A stretch of 64,000 bases of DNA from assembly GCF_003955715.1 (NCBI RefSeq), contig NZ_CP034463.1, positions 8,866,001 through 8,930,000 on the forward strand. Direction: 5' to 3'. Positions within the stretch are counted from its first letter, which is position 1. Every line of letters begins with the position of its first letter. The notes under the pieces are model-generated. The model had not been told where the DNA came from. It did not search any database and saw nothing but the letters and a program-made list of their open reading frames with translations. This document shows positions 55,491-63,617 of this stretch, in pieces. Position numbers and translations under genes: made by a program. The stretch is from Streptomyces aquilus. GTDB lineage: Bacteria > Actinomycetota > Actinomycetes > Streptomycetales > Streptomycetaceae.

Positions 55491-55622
55491 GCGGCCCATT
55501 TGTACGGCCCGGCTTCCGCCCCTGCCAACCCGCCCCCGGTGAGGCTCGCACCACACACCGGCCGTGACGGACTCGTGGGAAGGACGCGCGGTCCCGTACG
55601 CGTCCCTTCCCCTCTCACGTGC

Positions 55623-55889
55623 TCACGACCGGCGGCTCGGATGGCAGAGCACCATCACCGCGCGGGCCACGAGTTCGCCGGCGCCGCCCAGTTCCTGGCG
55701 GTAGCGGTCCGTGATCTCCTTGACGGTCTCGGCGAACTCGGGGTCCACGGCGCGGGCACGCGCGGGAGGGGGCAGCTCCTGGGCCATGGCGCGGCGACGC
55801 GCCAGCAGGGCGATGATCTCCTCGTCCAGTCGCTCTATCGGTGCCGGTGAAGGGTCCGTCGTCAGGTCGGCGGCGTGGTGGGTCGTCAC
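55623..55889 (-). CDS. small chorismate-mutase-like (AroQ-type) protein
   Basis: An 88-residue helical protein. The segment IERLDEEIIALLARRRAMAQELPP resembles helix 1 of AroQ chorismate mutases, which provides catalytic Arg residues, and a second helix (FAETVKEITDRYRQELGGAG) follows. The GTG at 55889 is chosen because of a GAGAGGAG site; an in-frame ATG 39 bases upstream is the alternative. Domains like this also occur in secondary-metabolite context. Activity as a chorismate mutase is uncertain. Confidence 0.6.
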   Translation of the reverse strand: MTTHHAADLTTDPSPAPIERLDEEIIALLARRRAMAQELPPPARARAVDPEFAETVKEITDRYRQELGGAGELVARAVMVLCHPSRRS

Positions 55890-56012
55890 GATGCTTCTCC
55901 TCTCCCGCGGTGGCGCGACCAGCCTCATCGCGATCGGTCCTCCAACACCTTGCCCAGGGCGTTGAGCGGCGACTCCTCCCGGAACCTGTCCGGGCCGCGC
56001 GTCGGGACGTCC

Positions 56013-56840
56013 CTAGTTGAGGGTGTCGGGGTGCGGACCCGTCCGCAGGCCCCGGTCGAGTCCGGCGATCGCCGTCATCTCCTCGTCGGTGAGGGCGAAG
56101 TCGAAGACATCGGCGTTCTCGCGGATACGGGACGGGGTGACGGACTTCGGGATCACGACGTTCCCGAGCTGGAGGTGCCAGCGCAGCACCACCTGGGCGG
56201 GCGACTTGCCGTACCGCTCGGCGATCGACGTCAGCACCGGCTCACCCAGCACCGCGCCCTGCGCGAGCGGGCTCCAGGCCTCCGTGACGATGCCCGACTC
56301 GGCATGCAGTTCGCGCAGTTCACGCTGCTGGAGGCCGGGGTGCAGCTCGATCTGGTTGACGGCCGGGACGAGCGGGCTGCCGTCGAGCAGCCGCCTCAGA
56401 TGGGCGGGCTGGAAGTTGGAGACGCCCGCGGCACGGACACGCCCTTCGCCGGCCAGCCTCTCGATGGCCCGCCACGACTCGCGGTACAAGTCACGGGCGG
56501 GGGTGGGCCAGTGGATCAGATAGAGGTCGACGAAGTCGAGGCCCAGCTTGGCGAGGCTCGCGTCGAAGGCCTTGAGGGTGGCGTCGTAGCCCTGGTCGGC
56601 GTTCCACAGCTTGGTGGTGACGAACAGCTCGTCGCGGGCGATGCCGGACGCGGCGAGCGCCTGGCCGACACCCGCCTCGTTGCCGTAGATCGCCGCCGTG
56701 TCGATGCTGCGGTAGCCGGCCTCCAGGGCCGAGGTGACGGCGGCGGCGGTCTCGGGGTCGGGGACCTGGAAGACGCCGAAGCCGAGCTGCGGGATCTCGA
56801 TGCCGTTGTTGAGGGTCACGGTGGGGAAGGGCTTACTCAT
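56013..56840 (-). CDS. aldo/keto reductase
   Basis: A 275-residue TIM-barrel NADPH-dependent reductase. The catalytic tetrad is visible: Asp and Tyr in YRSIDTAAIYGNE, Lys in FVTTKLW, His in FVDLYLIHWP. The C-terminal nucleotide-binding segment VVIPKSVTPSRIREN is typical of the 2,5-diketo-gluconate reductase/AKR5 type. Length is normal. Substrate unknown. The ATG at 56840 has a GGGGAAGG site. Confidence 0.93.
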   Translation of the reverse strand: MSKPFPTVTLNNGIEIPQLGFGVFQVPDPETAAAVTSALEAGYRSIDTAAIYGNEAGVGQALAASGIARDELFVTTKLWNADQGYDATLKAFDASLAKLGLDFVDLYLIHWPTPARDLYRESWRAIERLAGEGRVRAAGVSNFQPAHLRRLLDGSPLVPAVNQIELHPGLQQRELRELHAESGIVTEAWSPLAQGAVLGEPVLTSIAERYGKSPAQVVLRWHLQLGNVVIPKSVTPSRIRENADVFDFALTDEEMTAIAGLDRGLRTGPHPDTLN

Positions 56841-56993
56841 GCAGGCGACTGTAGTTGCAGACGCGGGTTAAGTGCAAACGCGGGTATGTGGTGACGAAAA
56901 TAATGTGCCCAGGTGCCTGATCAGCGGATACGTTCACGACAACGACCGTCGAGTGTCGACTCGGCCCAGCTCTGCCCGACCGAAAGTGAACCC

Positions 56994-57350
56994 ATGACCA
57001 GCCCCCGCCCCACCACGACCACCCTCTGGCGCCCCACCGGCCCCGAGGAGCTGGCCCTGGTGCGCGAGCTGAACTGGCGCGCGTGGCCGCCCCGACTGCC
57101 CGAGCAGCCGATCTTCTACCCCGTCCTGAACGAGGACTACGCCGTGAAGATCGCCCGCGACTGGAACGTCAAGCACAGCGGCGTCGGATACGTCACCCGC
57201 TTCGAGGTCGACGCGGAGTTCGTGCGCCGCTACCCCGTCCAGCAGGCGGGCGGCCGGACGATCCTGGAGCTGTGGGTACCGGCGGAGGAGCTGGACGAGT
57301 TCAACGCCCACATCATCGGGGAGATCGAGGTCGTCCACGAGTTCCGGTGA
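56994..57350 (+). CDS. conserved uncharacterised small protein, 118 aa
   Basis: A 118-residue soluble protein. The conserved core reads LWRPTGPEELALVRELNWRAWPPRLPEQPIF, with a later NVKHSGVGYVTRFEV and ELDEFNAHIIGEIEVVHEF, a pattern common across Streptomyces without an assigned function. There is no signal peptide. ATG 56994 is chosen because the region matching relatives starts there; an upstream in-frame start at 56913 would add 27 residues. Its last 38 bases overlap the 3' end of the S1-domain gene on the other strand. Confidence 0.75.
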   Translation: MTSPRPTTTTLWRPTGPEELALVRELNWRAWPPRLPEQPIFYPVLNEDYAVKIARDWNVKHSGVGYVTRFEVDAEFVRRYPVQQAGGRTILELWVPAEELDEFNAHIIGEIEVVHEFR

Positions 57351-57903
57351 CTCGTCGCCGGGAGAGGGTGATCCTGCGGCGCTCGCGGTCGATCCCGGTG
57401 ACGACCACCGTGATCTCGTCGCCGGCCCGCACGACGTCCGACGGGGTCTCCACCGGTGTCCAGGCGAGCTCCCGCAGGTGAACCAGCCCCTCCAGCCCGT
57501 CGGCGACCTGGACGAAGGCGCCGAACGGGATCAGCTTGGTGACCTGGCCGGACAGTGTCCGCCCCACGGTGACGGTGTCGGCGAAGGCCTGAAAGGGGTC
57601 CGGCTGTCCGGCTTTCAAGGACAGGCGGGCCTCCAGGTTCCACGTGTCGAACTGGAGGAACTCGCACGACACACGCTGTCCCACCCGCACGACATCGGAG
57701 ACCGCCTCGAAGTGGTGCCAGGACAGTTCGGCGCCGGAGACGAACCCGACGCCGGGGAAGACCGGATGGGCGGGGCCGTCGTCCAGCGCCACGAACACAC
57801 CGAACGGTTCGATCGCCGCGACGGTGCCGGAAAGGAACTCGCCGAGGCGCAGTGATTCCAGGAAGGCCCAGAGCTCTGGGTACTCGGCCGGTCCGCCCAA
57901 CAT
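57313..57903 (-). CDS. two-S1-domain RNA-binding protein
   Basis: A 196-residue protein with two OB-fold S1 domains, at about residues 20-95 (LSGTVAAIEPFGVFVALDD) and 115-185 (LSGQVTKLIPFGAFVQVADG, then LEGLVHLREL and ITLSRRRV). It likely binds RNA or the ribosome. It is much shorter than ribosomal protein S1 and is a separate paralogue family in Streptomyces. The ATG at 57903 matches the start of the first domain region. Its 3' end overlaps the neighbouring small gene by 38 bases on the opposite strand. Confidence 0.88.
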   Translation of the reverse strand: MLGGPAEYPELWAFLESLRLGEFLSGTVAAIEPFGVFVALDDGPAHPVFPGVGFVSGAELSWHHFEAVSDVVRVGQRVSCEFLQFDTWNLEARLSLKAGQPDPFQAFADTVTVGRTLSGQVTKLIPFGAFVQVADGLEGLVHLRELAWTPVETPSDVVRAGDEITVVVTGIDRERRRITLSRRRVTGTRGRPRSPR

Positions 57904-57939
57904 GCTCCCAGCCTGTCACGAGGAGCTTCGCACCGGGAA

Positions 57940-58992
57940 CTAGGCGCGGGCCAAGTGGCGCAGTGTCAGCGCCAGTTGCAGTCTGAAGCGGCCCTGCGGG
58001 GTGCGGACCGGCCAGCCCAGCAGCTGCTCCGCGTGGGCCAGGCGGTCCTGGAGTGTCGAGTGGTGGACGTTGATCTCCGTCGCGGCCGCCCTGAGGCTCG
58101 TCGTCGAGGCGACCGCGTCCAGCGTCGCGAGCAGCCAGGGTGCCGTGCCCGCGGCCGCCTCCAACGCCCGTACGTCGGCCGGGGGTTCGGCGCCGGGAGC
58201 GACGAGGTCGGCGAGCAGCGCGAGGCTGCCCAGCTCCTCGGCGTGCACGACACGACGACCCGGCTCCTCCGAGGCGAACCGCAGCGCGATACGGGCGGCC
58301 CCCCAGGACTCGGGCAACCGGAGCACCGGGACGGCGGGGCCCACGCCGACAATTCCCGCGGGCGGGACGCCCGGACCTGCGCCGACCCTTCCCGCGGGCG
58401 GGACGCCCGGACCTGCGCCGCCGACTCGCCCAGCGGGCGGTTCGTCCGGCGTCTGTTCCGGGACGACCCGGGGCGGACCGTCGGCCAGGGCGAGGGCACG
58501 CGCGCGTGCCTCCGGGGCCAGGCCCAGCCGGCGTGCCGCGTGCAGCCGCGCCGACTCGGGGGCCGTGGCGTCGAGCAGCGTCTCCACCAACGCGGGATCG
58601 TCCGCCGGGGCCCGTCCCCGCGTACGGTCGAGCACCCGTCGTACGGCACCGGCGGCGCGCTCCAGGATCACCGCGTCCACCACGCTGGGCTCCGCCCCGG
58701 CCCGCTCCAGCCACAGCGCGGGAACGCCGCCCGGCGACAGCGCGGCGGACGGCCACGCCGGGTCCGGCGGCATGGGGGAGTCCCGCCGGGTGCCGTCGGC
58801 CTCGATGCGCACCTGTACCCGCCGCTCCCCGTCGACGAGCCGCGCGGGCACCCCGGCCAGCACGGCGGCGCCGCGCACCAACGCCTCCAGCCCGGCCCGC
58901 GACTCGGCCAGCCGATCGAAGTAGGCGATGACCTGCACCGCGGCCCCGGCATCCGGGTCCAGCGCGGTCAGGCGCCCGGCCAGCTCTTTCAT
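57940..58992 (-). CDS. PucR-type helix-turn-helix regulator with internal repeats
   Basis: A 350-residue protein. The C-terminal 60 residues are the PucR-type helix-turn-helix (ASTTSLRAAATEINVHHSTL, LLGWPVRTPQGRFRLQLALT). The N-terminal half is a weakly conserved sensory region. A glycine/proline-rich stretch at about residues 185-215 is made of 12-residue repeats (PPAGRVGAGPGV type), an unusual insertion. PucR-family regulators activate genes for nitrogen or aromatic use. It is divergent from nothing obvious; the HSL hydrolase gene lies upstream on the same strand with a 76-base gap. Confidence 0.8.
   Translation of the reverse strand: MKELAGRLTALDPDAGAAVQVIAYFDRLAESRAGLEALVRGAAVLAGVPARLVDGERRVQVRIEADGTRRDSPMPPDPAWPSAALSPGGVPALWLERAGAEPSVVDAVILERAAGAVRRVLDRTRGRAPADDPALVETLLDATAPESARLHAARRLGLAPEARARALALADGPPRVVPEQTPDEPPAGRVGGAGPGVPPAGRVGAGPGVPPAGIVGVGPAVPVLRLPESWGAARIALRFASEEPGRRVVHAEELGSLALLADLVAPGAEPPADVRALEAAAGTAPWLLATLDAVASTTSLRAAATEINVHHSTLQDRLAHAEQLLGWPVRTPQGRFRLQLALTLRHLARA
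58343..58440. repeat. 36-base tandem repeats inside the PucR-type gene
   Basis: Copies at 58343-58378 and 58379-58414 differ at three positions, and a partial diverged copy occupies 58415-58440. Each adds 12 residues in frame. Confidence 0.85.
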
Positions 58993-59068
58993 GGGTCCAT
59001 GGTGCGGGATGAGGGTGCGGAATGGGGAGGGCCGGGGGCGTGAGGAGGGGGAGGCGAACCGCCTCCCC

Positions 59069-60043
59069 TCAGCTCTCCAGCAACCGTCGAAGCCACCGCA
59101 GCTGAGCCGCCCGGGCGGCCTGGGACACCGCCGCCTGCGGGGCGAAGCCGTCGAAGCCGTGGAAGCCGCCCGGCCAGACGTGGAGCTCCGCCACCCCGCC
59201 CGCCTGCCAGATACGGGACGCGTAGGCGACGACCTCGTCCCGGAAGGTCTCCGCGGAGCCCACGTCGAGGAAGGCGGGCGGCAGGCCGGACAGGTCCTCG
59301 GCGCGGGCCGGCGCGGCGTACGCGGGGACGTCCGGGCCGCCGCGCGCCTCGCCCAGCAGGGCCGTCCAGCCGGTCTCGTTCGCCGTACGGTCCCAGACGC
59401 CGACGCCCGCCATCTGGTGGGCGGACGGAGTGTCGTTGCGGTCGTCCAGCATCGGGCACATCAGGACCTGCCCGATCACCCGCGGCCCCTTGCGGTCCCG
59501 GGCGAGCAGGGCCAGCGCCGCGCTCAGGCCGCCGCCCGCGCTGGCGCCCGCGATGACGATCCGCTCCGGATCGGCGTCCAGCTCCGCCGCGTGCTCCGCC
59601 GTCCACACCAGCCCGGCGTACACGTCCTCCACCGGTGCGGGATGCGGATGCTCGGGAGCCAGCCGGTACTCGACCGACACCACGACCGCGTCCACTTCCT
59701 TCGCCCAGGCCAGCGGGACGTCGACGCCCACCCTGTTGGTGCCGATGACCATGCCGCCGCCGTGGACGTGATAGACGACGGGCCGCGGACCCGAGGCGGG
59801 CGGAGCGGTGGGGCGGCAGATCAGGAGCGAGATCTCGGGGGCGCCCTCGGGGCCCGGCACCTTGCGGTCCTCGACCTCGAAGAAGCCGTCGAGGGTGAGG
59901 TCCAGCTCGGCGAGCAGCGCGATCCCGGGCCCCTGGCGTATCTCGTCGATCTGGTCGAGTGTGAGGCCGGGGGAGATCACGTCCTTGATCAGTTCCAGGG
60001 CGGCGGCCAGCTCGGGATCGAAGGGCGGCGGGACCAGGCTCAT
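59069..60043 (-). CDS. HSL-type alpha/beta hydrolase (esterase/lipase)
   Basis: A 324-residue carboxylesterase of the hormone-sensitive-lipase group. Oxyanion motif HVHGGGMVIG lies near residue 92, the nucleophile is in GASAGGGLSAALALLARD, the acid is in the DVGSAETFRDE region and the catalytic His is in GGFHGFDGF. The N-terminal cap resembles family IV esterases. Substrates are small esters. The ATG at 60043 is used; the 240-base gap upstream to the terC gene is divergent and contains no clear promoter. Confidence 0.92.
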   Translation of the reverse strand: MSLVPPPFDPELAAALELIKDVISPGLTLDQIDEIRQGPGIALLAELDLTLDGFFEVEDRKVPGPEGAPEISLLICRPTAPPASGPRPVVYHVHGGGMVIGTNRVGVDVPLAWAKEVDAVVVSVEYRLAPEHPHPAPVEDVYAGLVWTAEHAAELDADPERIVIAGASAGGGLSAALALLARDRKGPRVIGQVLMCPMLDDRNDTPSAHQMAGVGVWDRTANETGWTALLGEARGGPDVPAYAAPARAEDLSGLPPAFLDVGSAETFRDEVVAYASRIWQAGGVAELHVWPGGFHGFDGFAPQAAVSQAARAAQLRWLRRLLES

Positions 60044-60283
60044 TTCTTCTCCTCACGCGGGGATGCGGCGGCTCGAGTGCCCATCATTGGCCTCGTGTCC
60101 CGCGCTGTGGATGCCGCCGTCCGGCGGAACCTGTCCGCCGAACGGCGGGTGGCACCGGCGTGAACGCCGATCTTGCCAGGTCGTGACCCGTTGTTCACCT
60201 TCCGGTGGTGGAAGGGATCGGAACCTGAGACAACGCTGTCAAGGCCCCACCCGCGCGGCCCCACCCGCCCCAGGAGCAATCAC

Positions 60284-61255
60284 GTGAACGTCTCCCTCAC
60301 CACCTGGCTGGTGACCGTCGCCGCCCTGTGCGCGCTGATCGCCGTCGACTTCTTCATCGGCCGCAAGCCGCACGACGTGTCCGTCAAGGAAGCCGGTGTC
60401 TGGACCGTCGTCTGGGTCCTGCTCGCCTGTCTCTTCGGGCTCGGTCTGCTCGCCTTCAGCGGGGGAGGCCCGGCCGGGGAGTTCTTCGCGGGGTTCATCA
60501 CCGAGAAGTCGCTGAGCGTCGACAACCTCTTCGTCTTCGTCCTGATCATGTCCAAGTTCGCGGTGCCCTCGCAGTACCAGCAGCGGGTGCTCATGGTCGG
60601 CGTCCTGCTGGCCCTGGTGCTGCGCGCCGGGTTCATCGCGGTCGGCGCGGCCGTCATCTCGGCGTTCTCCTGGGTGTTCTACCTGTTCGGCGCCTTCCTG
60701 ATCTGGACCGCCTGGAAGCTGGTCCAGGACGCCCGCAAGGGGGATCACGAGGAGGAGTACGAGGAGAACAAGATGCTCAGGACGGTCGAGCAGCGCTTCG
60801 GCGTCGCCGACCGCTACCACGGCACCAAGCTGTGGATCGTGGAGAACGGCAAGCGGGTGATGACCCCGATGCTGGTGGTGATGCTGGCCATCGGCTCCAC
60901 GGACCTGCTGTTCGCCCTCGACTCCATCCCCGCGATCTACGGGCTCACCGAGGAGCCGTACATCGTGTTCGCGGCGAACGCCTTCGCCCTGATGGGCCTG
61001 CGCCAGCTGTACTTCCTCATCGGCGGCCTGCTCAAGCGGCTCGTCCACCTCAGCTACGGTCTGTCGATCATCCTCGGCTTCATCGGCGTGAAGCTGCTGC
61101 TGCACGCGCTGCACGAGTCCGGCGTGCACGTGCCCGAGATCGGCATCCCCTTCTCCCTCGGCTTCATCGTGCTCGTCCTCGCGGTGACCACCTTCACGAG
61201 CCTGCGCGCCTCCAAGAAGCAGGAGCAGCGGGAGGAGCGCGTCGCCCGGTCGTAG
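60284..61255 (+). CDS. TerC-family integral membrane protein
   Basis: A 323-residue protein with nine or so transmembrane helices. TerC/Alx family features are present: KSLSVDNLFVFVLIMSKFAV near residue 72 and VMLAIGSTDLLFALDSIPAIY near 205, with paired acidic residues in the membrane. The loop around residue 155-180 is charged (KGDHEEEYEENKML). The family is linked to tellurite resistance, manganese export and loading of secreted metalloenzymes. GTG 60284 follows an AGGAG site. There is no yybP-ykoY riboswitch pattern in its leader. Confidence 0.92.
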   Translation: MNVSLTTWLVTVAALCALIAVDFFIGRKPHDVSVKEAGVWTVVWVLLACLFGLGLLAFSGGGPAGEFFAGFITEKSLSVDNLFVFVLIMSKFAVPSQYQQRVLMVGVLLALVLRAGFIAVGAAVISAFSWVFYLFGAFLIWTAWKLVQDARKGDHEEEYEENKMLRTVEQRFGVADRYHGTKLWIVENGKRVMTPMLVVMLAIGSTDLLFALDSIPAIYGLTEEPYIVFAANAFALMGLRQLYFLIGGLLKRLVHLSYGLSIILGFIGVKLLLHALHESGVHVPEIGIPFSLGFIVLVLAVTTFTSLRASKKQEQREERVARS

Positions 61256-61328
61256 CCCTTGACTTCGAGAGCGCTCGAAGTTCTAGCGTCGGCAAGGACG
61301 ACGAAGGTCCAGTGGAACGGAGACCGCC

Positions 61329-62210
61329 ATGCGGGTCGGCGTGCACATCAACCGGTTCGACCACCCCGGAGGCGGCCCGGCGCTCGCCGCCGAGCTCGGC
61401 GCGGCGGGCGCCGCCGCCGAGGCCGCGGGGGTCAGCTGGCTGTCGGTGATGGACCACTACTTCCAGATGGAGTTCAACGGCGGCGCCGAGGACCCGATGC
61501 TGGAGGCCTACACCACCCTCGGCTATCTCGCCGGCCGTACCTCCACGGTGCGGCTCGGCGCCCTGGTCACCGGGGTGACCTACCGCCACCCCGGCCTGCT
61601 CGCCAAGATCGCCACCACGCTGGACGTGCTGTCCGGCGGCCGGGCCACCCTCGGGATCGGCGCGGCCTGGTACGACCGGGAGCACGCGGGCCTCGGGGTG
61701 GCGTTCCCGCCGGTGGCCGAGCGTTTCGAGCGGCTGGAGGAGACCCTGCGGATCTGCCTCCAGATGTGGGACCCCGAGGCGAACGGCCCCTTCGAGGGCA
61801 AGCACTACCGGCTCGCCGAGACCCTGTGCGTCCCGGCCCCGGTCAGCAGCCCGCGCCCCGAGATCATGATCGGCGGCGGTGGTGAGAAGAAGACGCTCCG
61901 GCTGGTCGCCCGGTACGGCGACGCCTGCAACCTCTTCACCACCACCCCGGAGGAGGTCGCCCACAAGCTGGACGTCCTGCGCGGTCACTGCGAGACCGAG
62001 GGCCGCGACTACGACACGATCCGCAAGACCGTCGCCTACTCCGGCGAGGCGCTGGCCACCGGCGATCTGGACGCCTTCACCCGGGACATCACCGGCTACA
62101 CCAAACTCGGCATCGAGACGGTGATCCTCTCGCCCCGGACCGCCGAACCGGCGGCGTTCATCGAGCGCTTCGCGGCCCAGGCCGTCGAGCGGCTCGCCGG
62201 CCTCGACTGA
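61329..62210 (+). CDS. LLM-class F420-type oxidoreductase
   Basis: A 293-residue TIM-barrel protein of the luciferase-like superfamily, closer to the F420-dependent branch (AEAAGVSWLSVMDHYFQ, VTYRHPGLLAKIATTLDVLSGGRATLGIGAAWYDREHAGLG). The conserved FxRLEETL(R)I and PRPEIMIGGGGEKKTLRL segments are present. It is a different subfamily from the LLM gene at 32012. The ATG at 61329 is preceded by a weak GAACGGAGA site. It lies 73 bases after terC on the same strand. Confidence 0.88.
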   Translation: MRVGVHINRFDHPGGGPALAAELGAAGAAAEAAGVSWLSVMDHYFQMEFNGGAEDPMLEAYTTLGYLAGRTSTVRLGALVTGVTYRHPGLLAKIATTLDVLSGGRATLGIGAAWYDREHAGLGVAFPPVAERFERLEETLRICLQMWDPEANGPFEGKHYRLAETLCVPAPVSSPRPEIMIGGGGEKKTLRLVARYGDACNLFTTTPEEVAHKLDVLRGHCETEGRDYDTIRKTVAYSGEALATGDLDAFTRDITGYTKLGIETVILSPRTAEPAAFIERFAAQAVERLAGLD

Positions 62211-62223
62211 ACCCGGCGCAGCA

Positions 62224-62418
62224 CTACTGGGCGGGGCCGCTGCGCGAGACGATGCGCGTCCCGCGGTCGTCGACGGTGCGGACCTGCAGGGAACCGCAGC
62301 CGCACCGCGTCCACAGCGTGCTGCCCGCGGCGGTCGCGTGCCGGGACACCACCTGGAACGGCTCGGCGTCGTCCGGCCATCCGCAGTGCGGGCAGCCGGT
62401 GCGGGTCGTGCTGGTCAT
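62224..62418 (-). CDS. small zinc-ribbon-like protein, 64 aa
   Basis: A 64-residue protein with Cys pairs CPHCG near residue 9-13 and CGCG at about 39-42, likely a zinc ribbon. Central and C-terminal residues are polar (RTVDDRGTRIVSRSG). Such tiny zinc-ribbon proteins occur widely in Streptomyces and are uncharacterised. ATG 62418 follows a GAGGAG site. A longer upstream frame is unlikely. It lies between the LLM gene and a divergent LysR regulator. Confidence 0.65.
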   Translation of the reverse strand: MTSTTRTGCPHCGWPDDAEPFQVVSRHATAAGSTLWTRCGCGSLQVRTVDDRGTRIVSRSGPAQ

Positions 62419-62548
62419 GGGAACTCCTCGTACGTCGTGGCCGGTTGGCCGGCGCGGATGGGACCGTCGCGACACGATCCAGGGTGCGGCATCGCTTTCG
62501 TACACGTCCAGGTTGACTTTCTGGACGGCACCTTGAAGCGTGGGCTTC

Positions 62549-63454
62549 ATGATTGACCTGCGCCGGCTTCATGTCCTGCGAGCGGTCGCGCACTACGGCA
62601 CGGTCACCGCGGCCGCCCGCGCCCTGCACTTCACGCCGTCCGCCGCCTCGCAGCAGATCCGTCAGCTCGCCCGCGACCTGGGCGTCGACCTCCTCGAACC
62701 GCAGGGCCGGGGGGTACGTCTCACCCCGGCCGCCGAGAGTCTGCTCACGCACGCCGACGCCATCCAGGCCCGCTGGGAGCAGGCCGAGCTCGATCTGCGT
62801 GCCGAACGGGGCGCCCCGGCCGGGCCGTTGCGGGTGAGCGGGTACCCGGTGGCGATCTCGGTGCTGCTGGCGCCGATGGCGGTCCGGCTCCAGGAGCGGT
62901 ATCCGCGGCTGGCCGTGCGTATCCGGGAGGCGGATGTGCCGGAGAGCTTCGACCTGCTCTTCGAGGGGGAGGCCGACCTGGCGATCGTGGAGGCGACCCC
63001 GTCCAACCCGCCGCTGAGCGACGCCCGCTTCGATCAACGGCCGCTCCTGGACGACCCGTTCGACCTCGTCGTGCCCGCCGATCACCCGCTGGCCGGCAGG
63101 GAACGCGTCGACCTCTCGGAGGCGGCGCACGAGGACTGGATCGCGCCCGTGCCGGAGAGCCCCTGCCGTACCCATGTCATCTCCGCCTGCGGGGAGGCCG
63201 GGTTCAGCCCCGAGGTGGTGCACCAAGCCGTGGACTGGAACGTCACCGCCCAGCTCGTCGCCCATCGGCTCGGCGTCGCCCTTATCCCGCGGCTGGCCCA
63301 GCTCACCCCGCACCTGCCCATCACCCGGGTGCCGTGCACGCGCAACCCGCACCGCAGGTTCCTGACCTGCACCCGGCGCGGCGGCCATGAGCGTCCCGCG
63401 GTGGAGGCCGCGTTGGCCCAGCTCAGGGAACTGGCCCCGACGGCGGTCGCCTGA
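62549..63454 (+). CDS. LysR-family transcriptional regulator
   Basis: A 301-residue LysR-type regulator. The HTH is at residues 1-60 (LHVLRAVAHYGTVTAAARAL, FTPSAASQQIRQLARDLGV). The effector-binding half is present and complete. ATG 62549 is the conserved start for this type, with an alternative GTG nine bases upstream. The divergent neighbour is the zinc-ribbon protein, an unusual target, so it may control genes elsewhere. It is followed by a set of terminator hairpins and repeats. Confidence 0.9.
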   Translation: MIDLRRLHVLRAVAHYGTVTAAARALHFTPSAASQQIRQLARDLGVDLLEPQGRGVRLTPAAESLLTHADAIQARWEQAELDLRAERGAPAGPLRVSGYPVAISVLLAPMAVRLQERYPRLAVRIREADVPESFDLLFEGEADLAIVEATPSNPPLSDARFDQRPLLDDPFDLVVPADHPLAGRERVDLSEAAHEDWIAPVPESPCRTHVISACGEAGFSPEVVHQAVDWNVTAQLVAHRLGVALIPRLAQLTPHLPITRVPCTRNPHRRFLTCTRRGGHERPAVEAALAQLRELAPTAVA

Positions 63455-63475
63455 GGTGCCGAAGGGCATGCGCGA

Positions 63476-63614
63476 GGGGCCGGAGCGCCAAATGGCTCCG
63501 GCCCCTTTCGAGGTGGTGCGGAGGAGGTCGTAGCTTCGACGGCTCCGGCCCCCTGCGAGGTGGTGCGGACGAGGCCGGAGCTTCAGCGGCTCCGGCCCCC
63601 GCGAGGTGTGCGGA
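63476..63614. repeat. 47-base tandem repeat with terminator hairpins
   Basis: Copies at 63494-63540 and 63541-63587 with a partial copy at 63588-63614, each opening GGCTCCGGCCCC followed by GCGAGGTGGTGCGGA-type sequence. A perfect 11-bp hairpin (GGGGCCGGAGC/GCTCCGGCCCC, 63476-63505, then TTT) ends the LysR gene, and a 9-bp hairpin (63573-63597) faces the reductase gene. Confidence 0.85.
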
Positions 63615-63617
63615 CGA

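Noticed and set aside
60044..60283. Possible manganese (yybP-ykoY) riboswitch before terC
   Set aside because: Only a 6-bp stem (CCTTCC/GGAAGG) is seen; the conserved riboswitch sequence core is absent.
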